In this document: piece by piece, positions 22,920 through 32,115 of the stretch
Position numbering within the stretch: the stretch's first letter is position 1
Layout of the letters: the number at the start of each line of letters is the position of its first letter
Assembly (NCBI GenBank): GCA_001417715.1
Contig: BBRT01000085.1
Span: 1-55,547 of the forward strand
Source: Candidatus Symbiothrix dinenymphae
Lineage (GTDB): Bacteria; Bacteroidota; Bacteroidia; Bacteroidales; Azobacteroidaceae
DNA length: 55,547 nt
Direction: 5' to 3'
Notes under the pieces: model-generated
What the model was told of the DNA's origin: nothing
The model's input: the letters and a program-made list of their open reading frames with translations, nothing else
Databases searched by the model: none
Position numbers and translations under genes: made by a program

Positions 22920-24371
22920 ATGCCTAATAAAATATCAATATTACATATATCGGATTTACATAAAGACTCTGATATTAGTTATGACAACCTATATCAATCT
23001 TTGATAGATGATTGTGATAATTACACATTGAAAGGGAGCATAAAGAAACCTCATATAATAGTTGTCAGTGGTGATTTAATAAAAGGAGGTAGTCAAGATG
23101 AGATTAAGAAACAATATGCTTGTGTGAACGAATTTTTAAATAAACTTGTCGAATATTTTTTAGATAATGACAAGACGCGAATAATTATTGTTCCGGGCAA
23201 TCATGATATAGATTGGACTGCTTCTAAAGAGTCCATGGATAGAGTAACTCTTGACGGTAATGAAGAAAAGAAACAAAGCACAATCAAAGAGAATGTTAAA
23301 AATTTCTTCCTAAAGAAATCTAATATTAGATGGTCTTGGAATGAACTGTGTTTCTATGAAATTAAAGATGCTAATAGGTATAATGAAAGATTTGCTCTGT
23401 TCTCTGAATTCTATAACACTTTCTACGAAAACATAAGAAACTATTCAATAAATCCCCAAGAACAATTTCAAATACATGATATTCCTCAATTTGGAATTAC
23501 TTTTGTTGCGTTCAATAGTTGTTATAATAATGACCATCTTAATCTTTCTGGAGAGATTAATCCTGATTGCATATCCAGAGCATCTACTGAATTGAAAAAA
23601 TTCTACAACCTTGGTCGTTTATTAGTTAGTATTTGGCATCATAATACGATTGGGCTACCGCATGAAAACAACTATATGGATAAGAGAATTTTAAGAAGTA
23701 TGATTGATAAGCATATCCAAATAGGACTACACGGGCATCATCACATGTGTCAGGCAACACACGAATATAAAAGTGTATTTGATGATAATGATAGATTGTT
23801 AATTCTAAGTGCTGGTACTCTATATGGGAATCATGATTCTCTCCCAAATGGAACAAAAAGACAATATAATATTATAGAAATCGGTTTTGATTTTGATAAT
23901 AATAGTGTCAAACTAATAGTACATTCAAGAGAAGATAAGTCGTCTGCAGAGTACGACATTCCATCATGGGGAGATGGAAGAATTGATGATAGTTCTTATT
24001 CATCATGGACGACAAAACTAAATCTTCCACCCCAACCCTCAATTGAAAATATTATGGATTCAATTATGGAAGAAACCGAAAAAAGAAATGATATTTCATG
24101 GGGAATTAAGCAACTGTTGAATTTGGACACAAATAATTCTTTTGTAAGAAAAATATTGCTTGACTATTTAGAACGGAAACAAGACTATAATTTAATTTTT
24201 GAACAATTTAGGAACCCGCAAACCAATGAAGAAGCAATATTATTAATAAATGCTGTCATCGAATTAAATGAAGTAGTAAAAATTAGAGAAATTGCAGGAA
24301 ACTCATTTATAAAGAACAATCAAGATGCTTCAATAAAGCAATTGTTTCAACAAATAAAATTAAAATTATAA
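22920..24371 (+). CDS. Metallophosphoesterase of a putative two-gene defence module
   Basis: A 483-residue protein. The N-terminal two thirds carry all metallophosphoesterase blocks: SDLH (11-14), GDL (51-53), GNHD (93-96), WHHN (239-242) and GHHH (272-275), with an insertion of about 140 residues between GNHD and WHHN. The last 130 residues are helical and have no motif I recognise. No signal peptide. It is AT-rich compared with flanking housekeeping genes. The next gene, a GHKL ATPase, begins 1 bp after its stop, so the two are coupled. A nucleotide or nucleic acid substrate is likely by family; the actual one is unknown. Confidence 0.88.
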   Translation: MPNKISILHISDLHKDSDISYDNLYQSLIDDCDNYTLKGSIKKPHIIVVSGDLIKGGSQDEIKKQYACVNEFLNKLVEYFLDNDKTRIIIVPGNHDIDWTASKESMDRVTLDGNEEKKQSTIKENVKNFFLKKSNIRWSWNELCFYEIKDANRYNERFALFSEFYNTFYENIRNYSINPQEQFQIHDIPQFGITFVAFNSCYNNDHLNLSGEINPDCISRASTELKKFYNLGRLLVSIWHHNTIGLPHENNYMDKRILRSMIDKHIQIGLHGHHHMCQATHEYKSVFDDNDRLLILSAGTLYGNHDSLPNGTKRQYNIIEIGFDFDNNSVKLIVHSREDKSSAEYDIPSWGDGRIDDSSYSSWTTKLNLPPQPSIENIMDSIMEETEKRNDISWGIKQLLNLDTNNSFVRKILLDYLERKQDYNLIFEQFRNPQTNEEAILLINAVIELNEVVKIREIAGNSFIKNNQDASIKQLFQQIKLKL

Positions 24372-24372
24372 A

Positions 24373-26700
24373 ATGATGGAAGAAAAAATAAAATTTCAAA
24401 TAGAAGCAGAGAAGGTATTAAAATTGTTATCAAACGATATTTACGATTCTCCTTATGCATTACTTCGGGAAAATGTACAAAATGCCTATGATGCTATTCT
24501 TATGAGGCAACAAAAAGATTCTATTTTTGAACCTCAAATAACAATATCATTAAATGGACAACAAATTTCTATTTCTGATAATGGGATTGGAATGACAAAA
24601 GAAACAGTAACAAATAATTATTGGAAAGCGGGGTCAAGTGGAAAAAATAATGCAGAAGCAAGAAAAGCAGGTGTTGTCGGAACTTTTGGAATTGGAGCCA
24701 TGGCAAATTTTGGAATTTGCAAGCATCTAAAAGTTGAAACACATTTTTGGGGAGAAAATTACACAATTATATCAGATGCTGATAAATCGACTTTGTCTGT
24801 AACGGAAGATTGTATTTCTATAACCTCAAAAGAAGAACAAAGAGAATCTGGGACAATTATTTATGCAACATTAGATGATGATTGTGTATTAAATGAATCA
24901 TCTGCAATACAATATTTAGCCCCTTATGTTCAATATCTAAAAATTCCTGTTACAATAAATGGCAAAATAATTAGCCAAAAAGCATATAATATTATTGCAA
25001 CAGAAGTAACTAATTCAAACATAATATCTGTATCTAAAAATGTATCTGATGTAAATACTACCTTTAGCATGAATATGCAAATTCTAAATTATACTAATGG
25101 AACTGTACGCATTTATATTAATAATTTATCATTGGGTAGTAATGTTGTACAAGGAGATATGTATTTGGAGCAAGGGAAAAATTTAATTTATGGGCTTCGA
25201 AATAATTTTGGACTTGCAGCAATCCCTGTAAATTCTAATTTTAACTTGGGCGGTATTGTTAATCTCTCAATTTTACAGCCGACAGCAGGGCGAGAAGCAT
25301 TGAGTCGAGAAAGTATTGAATTTGTTTCAAAAATAATAACCATAATAGAGAAGAATATTGCAGAAGAATTATCAAAATATGAAATTGCCGATTCCAATAG
25401 AAATTTTCTATCATATATATATAGTAAAGGAAGATACGATTTGGCAGGAAAGATAAAAATACAAATACGTCCTGCAAACACTCAAATAACTTTTGATACG
25501 GTTGCAACAAAAATTAGTGACAAAGATATTTATTATTACACCGGCTCAGACAGCCAAACTATAGAACAATATGCTAATGAAAACTCATCGTTATTAATAT
25601 TAAGTGGGGAAAATCCAAGACGGAGTATTCAGCAACAAATATTGTTTCAAAAACAAATACCGCAAATTCCAGATAGCCCCAGCATTATAAAAGAATATTC
25701 TACTTCAGAATTGTCATCTGCTGAATTTGCACTAACTCTTCGTATTATAGGTACTTTAAAAGATGATTATCTAATAGGAGAATCAAAAGTTGTTTTTGCC
25801 GATATTAGTCATCAAGTGCCAAATATAGTTTCTTCTAACAACAACATAGTAGTGATATATCTTTCTAAAACATCAGGTAACATTTTACAGGTGTTAAAAA
25901 TCTACAAAGAAGATGCACGACTTTTCGATGGTTTTGTAAAAGATTTTGTTCGTAATCATTTATATCCTAAGTTAGCACCATTTGTTCCATCCTCTACAAG
26001 ACAAGGTGCGGATGCTTTATATCGCATTTTGCAAAAGAATAAAGAACTTTATACGATAGAATATGAAGAGATGGGTGATATTGAGGCTCTTATGAAAGAT
26101 TATGTAGATGGGAAAAAAGATTTAAAGGAAATACTGAAAATATCCTCGAACCAACAAAAGGCGCATACCCAAATAGTTGATAGAAATCAAATTGGAACTG
26201 TAGAACAAGAATTGTCAACAATTATCAATCAATCTGTTATGCCAAAAGACAAAAATGATATTAGCAACGATGCAACAATGGCAATTCCTCCTATTAAAAT
26301 TCTTTCAAATGAAACTTCAAAAAAGATATTGAAGACAGAGAGTCAATATCCCCAACTAAATAATTTTACATCATTTTTGGCTTTATCTGACAAAATATTT
26401 TCAAGACAATTGGATTTTTTCTTGGAACCTCATACGACTAAAATTATTTGGGGAATGCATAAAATACTCTATATTTTTACTCATGCTTCCTCTCGTATTA
26501 CATTGTATTATGAAATTGAATTAAAAAATAAACTATCTGATAATCAGACAGGAGGCAAAAGTATTCCAACAACAACTATAATTTCTAAAAACAGATTATT
26601 TGTTCCAATAATTCCAGAATTAATTTCACATTTCGATATACAACAACAATCATTATCTTTTTATGTTAGATATGATTTGATTATTGATTTTAAAGAATGA
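24373..26700 (+). CDS. HSP90-like GHKL ATPase of a putative defence module
   Basis: A 775-residue protein. The first 230 residues form a GHKL (HSP90/MutL/MORC-type) ATPase: N box ENVQNAYDA (33-41), G1 DNGIGM (69-74) and G2 GTFGIGAMAN (103-112). A middle transducer-like region follows, with GREALSRES near residue 305. The remainder has no clear domain. Strongly AT-rich. MORC/HSP90-like ATPases are known from prokaryotic conflict systems, often beside restriction-modification genes (Iyer, Abhiman and Aravind). Here a metallophosphoesterase precedes it and a type IIS restriction system follows. Function in phage defence is inferred from context. Confidence 0.85.
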   Translation: MMEEKIKFQIEAEKVLKLLSNDIYDSPYALLRENVQNAYDAILMRQQKDSIFEPQITISLNGQQISISDNGIGMTKETVTNNYWKAGSSGKNNAEARKAGVVGTFGIGAMANFGICKHLKVETHFWGENYTIISDADKSTLSVTEDCISITSKEEQRESGTIIYATLDDDCVLNESSAIQYLAPYVQYLKIPVTINGKIISQKAYNIIATEVTNSNIISVSKNVSDVNTTFSMNMQILNYTNGTVRIYINNLSLGSNVVQGDMYLEQGKNLIYGLRNNFGLAAIPVNSNFNLGGIVNLSILQPTAGREALSRESIEFVSKIITIIEKNIAEELSKYEIADSNRNFLSYIYSKGRYDLAGKIKIQIRPANTQITFDTVATKISDKDIYYYTGSDSQTIEQYANENSSLLILSGENPRRSIQQQILFQKQIPQIPDSPSIIKEYSTSELSSAEFALTLRIIGTLKDDYLIGESKVVFADISHQVPNIVSSNNNIVVIYLSKTSGNILQVLKIYKEDARLFDGFVKDFVRNHLYPKLAPFVPSSTRQGADALYRILQKNKELYTIEYEEMGDIEALMKDYVDGKKDLKEILKISSNQQKAHTQIVDRNQIGTVEQELSTIINQSVMPKDKNDISNDATMAIPPIKILSNETSKKILKTESQYPQLNNFTSFLALSDKIFSRQLDFFLEPHTTKIIWGMHKILYIFTHASSRITLYYEIELKNKLSDNQTGGKSIPTTTIISKNRLFVPIIPELISHFDIQQQSLSFYVRYDLIIDFKE

Positions 26701-26708
26701 AATATTTT

Positions 26709-26768
26709 ATGCTCAAACAACAAAACATAGGATACAAGTCCCCGTGGCACAACGACTATCTGAAATAG
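26709..26768 (+). pseudogene. AlbA_2/Schlafen-type protein, N-terminal stub
   Basis: The short frame MLKQQNIGYKSPWHNDYLK then a stop resembles the start of AlbA_2 (AAA_4) proteins, which typically open with QN-EYK--W-DEYLKW. Nothing of the following domain remains. Probably what is left of an earlier island gene; the evidence is short. Confidence 0.35.
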
Positions 26769-26881
26769 ATATGCAAATTTGCCAACGTGCATGGCAGTCG
26801 TATGAACCATATGTGATACGCTCGTTTATTTTTGTTGATAACTTTCCCCAAAACCCCCCTTGCCAATTCAAAAAAAAGTCG

Positions 26882-26889
26882 TACATTTG
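26882..26889 (+). promoter_or_regulatory. -7 promoter element of the methyltransferase operon
   Basis: TACATTTG, 31 bp upstream of the ATG at 26921, gives the methyltransferase operon its own promoter separate from the upstream phosphoesterase/GHKL pair. Confidence 0.6.
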
Positions 26890-26920
26890 CCAAAAATTGT
26901 CAAGTCTAAAATATACAAAT

Positions 26921-27223
26921 ATGTTGTTTTCAGAACGAATCCGACAACTGCGGGAAGAAAAACAGTTATTGCAACGACAAATTTCTGCCAAACTTGAAAT
27001 GGACAATGCGCTCTATTGCAAGATAGAGCGTGGCGACCGTACCGCAAAACGCGAACACGTCATCAAACTTGCCCACCTTTTTGCAACCGACCAAGAAGAA
27101 CTCTTAAAATTGTGGTTGGCAGACAAAGTCTATGGCATTGTTGGCGAAGAAGATTATCCCAACGATGTATTGAGTATAGTTTCAGATAGTATTGTTGAAT
27201 ATCAAAAAAATAAATCATTATGA
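26921..27223 (+). CDS. XRE-family regulator leading the methyltransferase operon
   Basis: A 100-residue protein: MLFSERIRQLREEKQLLQRQ, then ISAKLEMDNALYCKIERGDR, a standard XRE helix-turn-helix, and a helical tail. The ATG at 26921 is preferred because the promoter lies just upstream and the longer frame runs through it. It overlaps the methyltransferase start by 4 bp. Likely a controller that times modification and restriction; a second XRE gene sits before the endonuclease. Confidence 0.88.
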   Translation: MLFSERIRQLREEKQLLQRQISAKLEMDNALYCKIERGDRTAKREHVIKLAHLFATDQEELLKLWLADKVYGIVGEEDYPNDVLSIVSDSIVEYQKNKSL

Positions 27224-29109
27224 ATCTCCAAAATTTATTATCCTACGAAGAAAAGTTGATACAAAACGAAATCAACTCTAAATATGCCACCAAACTTGGG
27301 GACATGTTGGATGTGCCCACCGAAGAGATTTTAAACGAAGTCAATGCCGACCTTGGCGATACCGATTGTGGAATTGCAATCAATATCCACAGTAAACTAA
27401 CTTTGGATTTGATTTATACCTACCTATCTGCACGAGGATTTTCAAAAGAGGTGTTACAGAATAATTTTGAGTGTGCCGGGCATACCAACTTTTCAATTAT
27501 AGAAAATATTACGGCTCAGGAAGTTCCAACACTCTGTGAAGACCTCCATATCGCCTTTCTTAATTCGAAGTTTGAATATCAAAAAGGTAAATTTGTTCGG
27601 GGAAAATCTAAAAACAATCTAATAGAGAAAGGTGCTGTTTACACAAAATTTAATATTGTAAAAGAAATTGTAGAAACGACAATTGAAAATTATGCCGGGC
27701 ATAATTCTGATTTAAGTAACGTTGCTATTTTGGATTTTGCGTGTGGCACAGGGCGTTTTTATGAAAATATTGTGAACACCCTAATTTCAAAATACGGTAT
27801 TGCTGCTAACGATGCCATTTTGAAACATATCCGCGCAATAGACATTGACCCTGCGGCAATCAATATTACACGCCTGAAAGCCATTGATTTTTTGAACGAG
27901 ATAACAGAGGAAAATATCAACACCATTTCAAAAAATATCATATTACGCAACGCGCTTGTGCGTGATGGTGTGTTTGCGGAAGAAAACGCTCTCAAAAACG
28001 ATGATTTGGATGGCTTGGTAAATGGTAAATTTGATATTGTTGTTTCAAATCCTCCTTATTTGGTGCTGAAAGTCAATAAAGACAAGGCGGACTTAGCCGC
28101 AAAAATTCAAAATCAAGTTGCCTATTTCAGAAATTCAGGGCTATACCACTACTCTGTTGAGGGGATGCTGAACTACTACCAACTTTCTATTGAAGCAATT
28201 CTGTCAATGGTAAAACCCAACGGCGAAATTGGTATTATCTGCCCTTCTTCGCTATTTGCTGATATTTCAGCCACAAAATTACGGAAGCACTTGCTATTGT
28301 CGCATAATCTTAGGAAAATTAAATACTTTGCAGAAAAGGAACAACTATTTGAAAATGTGACCCAAGCAACCAATATCTTCTACTTGCAAAAATCAGGGAC
28401 TACCAACACAATCGAAGTGGAAGATGCCGACAGTAAATTTACCGTTGATTTAGAGTTGGTTAAACAACTATTTCCCGAACAAATGGAAATCCCCTTTATT
28501 ACTCAGGTTGAATGGTCAATTTTGAAAAAAGTGTCAGAAAAAAAGAAACTTAAAAATATCCCTTTGGTACGAAATCGGCGCGGTGAATTAGATTTAACCC
28601 TTTTCAAAGACTATATTACCACACAAAAAACGTCATTCCGCTTGGTGCGAGGCAATATGATTTGCGAAAGCGGCATAAAAGATATAAACGATGAATTTGT
28701 TTCAGAAGCCTTTATACAGGCTAAATCGGGCGATTTTATCAAAAATGATTTTAAAAGGAAGCGGTTAGTTTGTCAGCAAATATCAAACGCAGGGCTTAAG
28801 AGGCGGCTTAAATTTGTTTTCTGTAACGAAACAGATATTTTGGGAAACTCGTGTAATTATTTGTCCGGCGATGAAAATATATTGTCAAAACTTAATCTCA
28901 TCCTCAATAGCAGCCTGTTAAATTGGCGATTTAAAATTACGAGTACCAACAACCACATTAACAATTACGAGTTAGACGAATTGCCGATTGCGGATTTGCA
29001 ATTGATAGATGAAAATTACAAATATCAGTCACAAAGGGAATTAGACGAATATATCGGCAGCATTTACGGATTAGAAAAAGATGAATTACAATTTATTCTA
29101 CAGAAATGA
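27220..29109 (+). CDS. N6-adenine DNA methyltransferase of a type IIS system
   Basis: A 629-residue methyltransferase. Motif I is DFACGTGRF (172-180) and motif IV NPPY (277-280), so adenine-N6 methylation with gamma-type motif order. The C-terminal third has a TaqI-like target-recognition region (for example KRKRLVCQQISNAGLKRRL, then NNHINNYELDELPI). It overlaps both neighbours by 4 bp. Alw26I, Eco31I and Esp3I systems are known to use one adenine and one cytosine methyltransferase, one for each strand of the asymmetric site (Bitinaite and colleagues); this gene fits the adenine enzyme. Confidence 0.93.
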   Translation: MNLQNLLSYEEKLIQNEINSKYATKLGDMLDVPTEEILNEVNADLGDTDCGIAINIHSKLTLDLIYTYLSARGFSKEVLQNNFECAGHTNFSIIENITAQEVPTLCEDLHIAFLNSKFEYQKGKFVRGKSKNNLIEKGAVYTKFNIVKEIVETTIENYAGHNSDLSNVAILDFACGTGRFYENIVNTLISKYGIAANDAILKHIRAIDIDPAAINITRLKAIDFLNEITEENINTISKNIILRNALVRDGVFAEENALKNDDLDGLVNGKFDIVVSNPPYLVLKVNKDKADLAAKIQNQVAYFRNSGLYHYSVEGMLNYYQLSIEAILSMVKPNGEIGIICPSSLFADISATKLRKHLLLSHNLRKIKYFAEKEQLFENVTQATNIFYLQKSGTTNTIEVEDADSKFTVDLELVKQLFPEQMEIPFITQVEWSILKKVSEKKKLKNIPLVRNRRGELDLTLFKDYITTQKTSFRLVRGNMICESGIKDINDEFVSEAFIQAKSGDFIKNDFKRKRLVCQQISNAGLKRRLKFVFCNETDILGNSCNYLSGDENILSKLNLILNSSLLNWRFKITSTNNHINNYELDELPIADLQLIDENYKYQSQRELDEYIGSIYGLEKDELQFILQK

Positions 29110-30263
29110 AATTATACAATCACATCGCAGCCGGATTTAGCGCATTGGAATGGGAAATGGTGCAACATATTCCCGAAGGTGGCAATTGGCAAAACATCCC
29201 CGAAAGCATACCCTCCCAACGACTTGTACAAATTCGCAAATCGGGCGGGCGAACCACTTATTACGGGCGGCTGATTTACGATAAGCCAAGTTACACCATT
29301 ACAACCTATTTTAATCGCTTGGGAAACGGCTGCAATTTGCATCCAAAACAAGACAGGGTACTTTCAAACCGAGAGGCTGCCCGGTTGCAATCGTTCCGAG
29401 ATTCATTCATTTTCAAAGGTACAAAAACCTCACAATACAAACAAATTGGCAACGCAGTTCCACCACTGTTGGCTCGCTTGATTTCGAGCTTGATAAAACC
29501 GCATTTAGAAAATCTGACGTTTATTGATTTGTTTTCCGGTGCCGGTGGAATTTCCGAAGGATTTGTAATGAATGGCTTCCAATTAGTTTCTGCAAACGAG
29601 ATTGAAAAAAACTATTTTGAAACTTACAAATTCAATCACAATCAATACGCAGACCCGAAAAATTTCATTTTAGGAGATATAACTTCGCCCGACATAAAGC
29701 AGAAAATTATCGATACTGCCCAAAACAAGAAAATCGGAGTGATTGTTGGAGGACCACCCTGCCAAGGATTTTCAACCGCAGGCTGGCGCGACCCTAACGA
29801 CAACCGCAACCAACTTTTCAAAGAATTTGTCGAAATTGTCAAAACCATTCAACCTGAATTTTTTGTATTAGAAAACGTGCTGGGGATTCTCTCTATGCGC
29901 GATGGTGCAGCCGTAAAAGAAATAATCGAATCATTTAGCGAAATAGGCTACCATGTGAATGCCCCAATCCGCCTAAATGCAGAAGATTTCGGAGTACCTC
30001 AACGACGCAGGCGCGTTGTAATCATTGGCTCTTTGAAAAAATGTGCAATACCTCAACCGACACCATTATTTTCTGATGAAGATAAAAACCTGCCTAATTT
30101 CATAACAGTGAAACAAGCCATCGGCAGTTTGCCGCCAATCCAAGCGGGAGATGATATCATTGTAAAGGATGTTGAGATGCCATCAAACACACCTTATGAC
30201 AGGCTTATGAAAGAAGAAATTACCTTTGAACAGTTTTATGAAAAGAGTAAGATGCGACTGTAA
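29106..30263 (+). CDS. Cytosine-5 DNA methyltransferase, circularly permuted
   Basis: A 385-residue enzyme whose motifs are in permuted order. The N-terminus starts in the target-recognition region (HIPEGGNWQNIPE, YYGRLIYDKPSYTITT), then motif IX (NREAARLQSFRD, about 88-99) and motif X (QIGNAVPP, 113-120). Only then come motif I (DLFSGAGG, 141-148), IV (GGPPCQGFS, 215-223, catalytic Cys), VI (ENV, 256-258) and VIII (QRRRR, 299-303), ending where the recognition domain would normally begin (SLPPIQAG, YDRLMKEE). All catalytic motifs are present, so it should be active. M.BssHII is a known case of such permutation. Its end overlaps the endonuclease gene tail to tail by 44 bp. Confidence 0.93.
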   Translation: MKLYNHIAAGFSALEWEMVQHIPEGGNWQNIPESIPSQRLVQIRKSGGRTTYYGRLIYDKPSYTITTYFNRLGNGCNLHPKQDRVLSNREAARLQSFRDSFIFKGTKTSQYKQIGNAVPPLLARLISSLIKPHLENLTFIDLFSGAGGISEGFVMNGFQLVSANEIEKNYFETYKFNHNQYADPKNFILGDITSPDIKQKIIDTAQNKKIGVIVGGPPCQGFSTAGWRDPNDNRNQLFKEFVEIVKTIQPEFFVLENVLGILSMRDGAAVKEIIESFSEIGYHVNAPIRLNAEDFGVPQRRRRVVIIGSLKKCAIPQPTPLFSDEDKNLPNFITVKQAIGSLPPIQAGDDIIVKDVEMPSNTPYDRLMKEEITFEQFYEKSKMRL

Positions 30264-31713
30264 CAGTTATCCATTTTGAATTAACATCCGCAATTTCAGC
30301 AAGTTTTTGAAAAGTCACTTTTAACTGCTTTGTTGCCTCTTCTTTGTTGCCTTCTGATAGATATTGCAAAGTCTGATTTATATTTTTGTCTATTTCTGCA
30401 TTATCCCAACCATATTGTTTGCGATTGTCTTTTGTTTTATAGTCTTCAAGGCTCTCAAAGGCAATTCGGAGATACCTATCAACATTATTCTGCTGATTTT
30501 TGCCGGTTAGATTCTTAGTTTTCACTTCTTTATATTCGCCTGTTTGTGGGTCAAATCCCTTAAAACTGTAATCATGAAAAGAGTGTTGCGGATTTAGAAA
30601 CTCAGTCAAAAAATCGTTGTACCCGTTTTCACTAATGATAGAAAAAATAAGCAAGATTTGATGTAAATTGTTACGCATAATTGCGCTTACCTTAACTGCC
30701 TCTGTATCATTGGTTATTCTATCTTTGAATGTATCCCAAATATACTTTGAATGCCAAGAAATCACCTGCTCGCCCTTTGCCTCATCAGCAAGTAAAGTTT
30801 GAACATCGCAAAAACTCATGCGATTATTCTTTGCCGAATTTTCACTTTTTGTCATCGGTTGAAACTTTGCACGATGACAAAATCCCAACGAAATAGGTCC
30901 GATATGGTCAGCACTTACGCCATGCTTTGCAAACTCAGCCATAAGCCTGTCCGCCATTTTCCAATTGCCATCCGCCCAATTTTCATACACACGTCTATCC
31001 TGTGAATAGCGTTGTAGATTTTCTTTGTGTCGTCCTTTGTCCGAAGTCCCCCGACAGCAACTTCCATCAGAATGGAATCCATCGAAACGGTCAGGCGAAT
31101 TACTCATAACACCCGGAGAAAGGTGCGTTTGACAATTTTTGAAAATATAATCGCCTAACTGAGCTTTTGTTGCCGTACAACCCTCAATCTTAAAAGCAGA
31201 TTTTATGTTTTCTATTGCAGAAGACGAAACGCCGTATTTATCAATGATTTCAAAAATAGTTAGTGTGTAGGGTTTTATATCAGCACTAAGTTTTTGATTA
31301 AGAGCGGTTAGAGTACGTTTGTCAGGATAAACATATTCAACAGAAAGAGTCTTACCACATATTTGGCAAACGTGCTTCTTTGTTGGATGTATTGCAACCG
31401 CAATCTTTGCATAACAACCTGCTTCTACCTTAATCCCTGCCGTTGTACATTGCTCGTCCCACCATTGCCGGCGAAGTTGTCCTTTATCCGATTTTCCGGC
31501 AGCACCCCATTTAACCCGCCCATCTGCTTTTCGTTCATAAAGCAATCCTTTGTAACTGGGATGGTTAACTATCATCTCCGTATAATCAGTAAAATTTTTA
31601 TGCCATGTTCTATCCATGATTTTTTGTGTTTTCTTGAGTGTATTTTTCTTTGACATATTTCTTTTTTGTGCCAATTTTTTCTTTTGCATTCCTCTGTTTT
31701 TGTTTTTTTTCAT
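30220..31713 (-). CDS. Type IIS restriction endonuclease, Alw26I/Eco31I/Esp3I family
   Basis: A 497-residue protein. Recognised by the family pattern MIVNHPSYKGLLYERK-DG (about 47-65), the zinc-type CQICGK (116-121) with VEYVYPDKRTL, and a central HNH-type nuclease with SADH (267-270) and NSAKNNR (292-298). R.Eco31I was shown to have one HNH active site, and its relatives cut outside GTCTC-containing sites. The gene converges on the cytosine methyltransferase and overlaps it by 44 bp. Its start overlaps the upstream XRE gene by 4 bp, so it should be translated together with that controller. Several ATGs occur in the first 33 codons (a Lys-rich leader), so the true start may be later. Confidence 0.9.
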   Translation of the reverse strand: MKKNKNRGMQKKKLAQKRNMSKKNTLKKTQKIMDRTWHKNFTDYTEMIVNHPSYKGLLYERKADGRVKWGAAGKSDKGQLRRQWWDEQCTTAGIKVEAGCYAKIAVAIHPTKKHVCQICGKTLSVEYVYPDKRTLTALNQKLSADIKPYTLTIFEIIDKYGVSSSAIENIKSAFKIEGCTATKAQLGDYIFKNCQTHLSPGVMSNSPDRFDGFHSDGSCCRGTSDKGRHKENLQRYSQDRRVYENWADGNWKMADRLMAEFAKHGVSADHIGPISLGFCHRAKFQPMTKSENSAKNNRMSFCDVQTLLADEAKGEQVISWHSKYIWDTFKDRITNDTEAVKVSAIMRNNLHQILLIFSIISENGYNDFLTEFLNPQHSFHDYSFKGFDPQTGEYKEVKTKNLTGKNQQNNVDRYLRIAFESLEDYKTKDNRKQYGWDNAEIDKNINQTLQYLSEGNKEEATKQLKVTFQKLAEIADVNSKWITVTVASYSFHKTVQR

Positions 31714-31925
31714 TTCTCCAACAAGTTTTTAATTTCAACATTCAACGCCTTGGCAATTTTCTCCATAGTGCAAAGCGTGATATTTTTCTCCGCACGTTCA
31801 ATCATACCAACATAAGTACGATGAACACTCGCCACCTCCGCAAGTTTTTCCTGCGACCATTGCCGTTCTTTCCTGTATTTTTGGACATTCGTACCAAAAA
31901 TGGCTAAAATTGATTTGCTACCCAT
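31710..31925 (-). CDS. XRE-family controller (C) protein of the restriction system
   Basis: A 71-residue helix-turn-helix protein: FGTNVQKYRKERQWSQEKLA, then EVASVHRTYVGMIERAEKNI and a short helix. Size and position just before the endonuclease match C proteins, which delay endonuclease expression. The ATG at 31925 is chosen; the longer frame starts at a TTG inside the promoter. It overlaps the endonuclease start by 4 bp. Confidence 0.88.
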   Translation of the reverse strand: MGSKSILAIFGTNVQKYRKERQWSQEKLAEVASVHRTYVGMIERAEKNITLCTMEKIAKALNVEIKNLLEK

Positions 31926-31985
31926 AGTGTTGCATATTTTAGTATGCAAAGATACGGCTATATGTCATGCCGTGCAACATACTAT
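31924..31985 (-). promoter_or_regulatory. Promoter and candidate C-box of the controller/endonuclease operon
   Basis: On the minus strand the -7 box TATCTTTG is followed by the palindrome GCATA-N6-TATGC (31947-31932). Flanking it, TGCAACACTAT near the start codon and ATAGTATGTTGCA (31985-31973) form an imperfect outer inverted repeat. Both are candidate binding sites for the C protein. Confidence 0.5.
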
Positions 31986-32021
31986 AATTAGCAATTAAGA
32001 AATGTGTCATCCCCGCCATCC

Positions 32022-32085
32022 ACCAATTTGTTTGTGCTATTTACCCAACCTTTCCGGCAGGATTGGAATATTTTTTATTCCTTTG
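32022..32085 (+). promoter_or_regulatory. Putative LytTR site and promoter of the TonB receptor gene
   Basis: ACCAATTTGTTTGTGC (32022) and TTTACCCAACCTTTCC form the same motif as at 17793 and 36999, with the two ACC starts 21 bp apart, 56 bp upstream of the -7 box TTCCTTTG (32078-32085). Confidence 0.65.
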
Positions 32086-32115
32086 CAGCAGAAATAAAAA
32101 AATGAACGTGCCGGT

